The notes under the pieces: generated by a model
Told to the model about the DNA's origin: nothing
The model's input: only the letters and a program-made list of their open reading frames with translations
The model's database searches: none
DNA from: Oligoflexia bacterium
GTDB lineage: Bacteria > Bdellovibrionota > UBA1018
Direction of reading: 5' to 3'
DNA: 5,303 bases
Assembly (NCBI GenBank): GCA_903928955.1
Contig: CAIYTD010000239.1
Span: 1-5,303 of the forward strand
Shown here: positions 5,217-5,303 of the stretch, in pieces
How positions within the stretch are numbered: the stretch's first letter is position 1
Layout of the letters: the number at the start of each line of letters is the position of its first letter
Made by a program: the position numbers and the translations under genes

Positions 5217-5303
5217 TTAAGCAGCTTTCGCCGCTCTTAGCGAGTCACGCCCGACTCGGAGAATATTCTTTGCGGCGTTAATATCACGATCATGATGAGT
5301 GTG
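5217..5303 (-). CDS. tnpB: TnpB C-terminus (RNA-guided nuclease of IS605-type elements), 5'-partial
   Basis: Twenty-eight residues and a TAA are in view, starting HTHHDRDINAAKNILR. This is the very characteristic end of TnpB/IS1341 proteins (CGxxHxRDxNAAxNI), joining the last zinc-finger half to the RuvC-III motif with its catalytic Asp in RDIN. TnpB is an RNA-guided DNA endonuclease of about 370-400 residues, and the rest lies beyond the window. The stop is followed at once by the right-end RNA structure. Confidence 0.85.
   Translation of the reverse strand, partial: HTHHDRDINAAKNILRVGRDSLRAAKAA

Larger units (their letters stand above)
5163..5303 (-). mobile_element. Right end of an IS200/IS605-type (IS1341-like) element carrying tnpB, partial
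   Basis: On the minus strand the element enters from the right with the tnpB 3' end. It passes through a GC-rich double-hairpin right end and finishes at TCAA (5166-5163), the kind of right cleavage tetranucleotide used by HUH-transposed IS605 members. No tnpA is visible. The element sits inside the group II intron in the opposite orientation. Confidence 0.65.

Noticed and set aside
5008..5303. IStron (group I intron fused to a TnpB element)
   Set aside because: The intron features are group II, and tnpB is in the opposite orientation, so simple nesting explains the arrangement better.

Overview
The window looks like an accessory, horizontally mobile stretch of a low-GC Gram-negative bacterium, on a plasmid, an integrative conjugative element or a decayed island. 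The reasons are the end of a MobF-type conjugative relaxase at the left edge, AT-rich genes with good AGGA/AGGAG ribosome binding sites, and a pile-up of transposable elements at the right edge. A gammaproteobacterium of the Legionella type or a Chlamydiae relative would fit, but the sequence alone does not fix the taxon.

Layout. Bases 2-319 (+) hold the last 105 codons of a MobF relaxase/helicase. Bases 320-418 are a short convergent gap. Bases 419-4038 (all minus strand, read right to left) form one operon. It has a sigma70-like promoter (4070-4098), a 31-codon peptide gene (4038-3943) missed by ordinary ORF length cut-offs, and a 116-bp MITE-like insertion with 25-bp inverted ends and a 9-bp target duplication (3804-3937). 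Next comes a 20-bp perfect hairpin followed by a T-run (3810-3754), probably an attenuator. It is followed by a 505-aa protein with a heme-oxygenase-like diiron oxidase/oxygenase (HDO) domain (3738-2221), a 196-aa PaiB-like FMN split-barrel protein (2216-1626) and an MFS exporter (1588-419). Bases 4100-4605 contain no gene I can support well, only a weak 61-codon ORF remnant.

The right edge is a nest of mobile elements. The N-terminus of an IS4-superfamily-like DDE transposase (from 4727) has its start codon inside one arm of a 16-bp inverted repeat, recalling IS10 fold-back inhibition. It is interrupted at about 5008 by the 5' part of a group II intron. The intron is in turn interrupted at about 5163 by the right end of an IS200/IS605-type element, whose TnpB C-terminus and omega-RNA/right-end structure lie on the minus strand and run off the window.

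The most interesting content is the peptide-HDO-flavoprotein-exporter operon. Small peptide first, attenuating hairpin, two redox proteins with translational coupling, and a dedicated MFS exporter is the layout expected of a ribosomally made, oxidatively modified peptide (RiPP) or a small amino-acid-derived metabolite. It has none of the usual RiPP enzymes (no radical SAM, YcaO, LanM or MNIO within view). I do not recognise it as a described system. The alternative is that the 31-mer is a regulatory leader peptide for attenuation.
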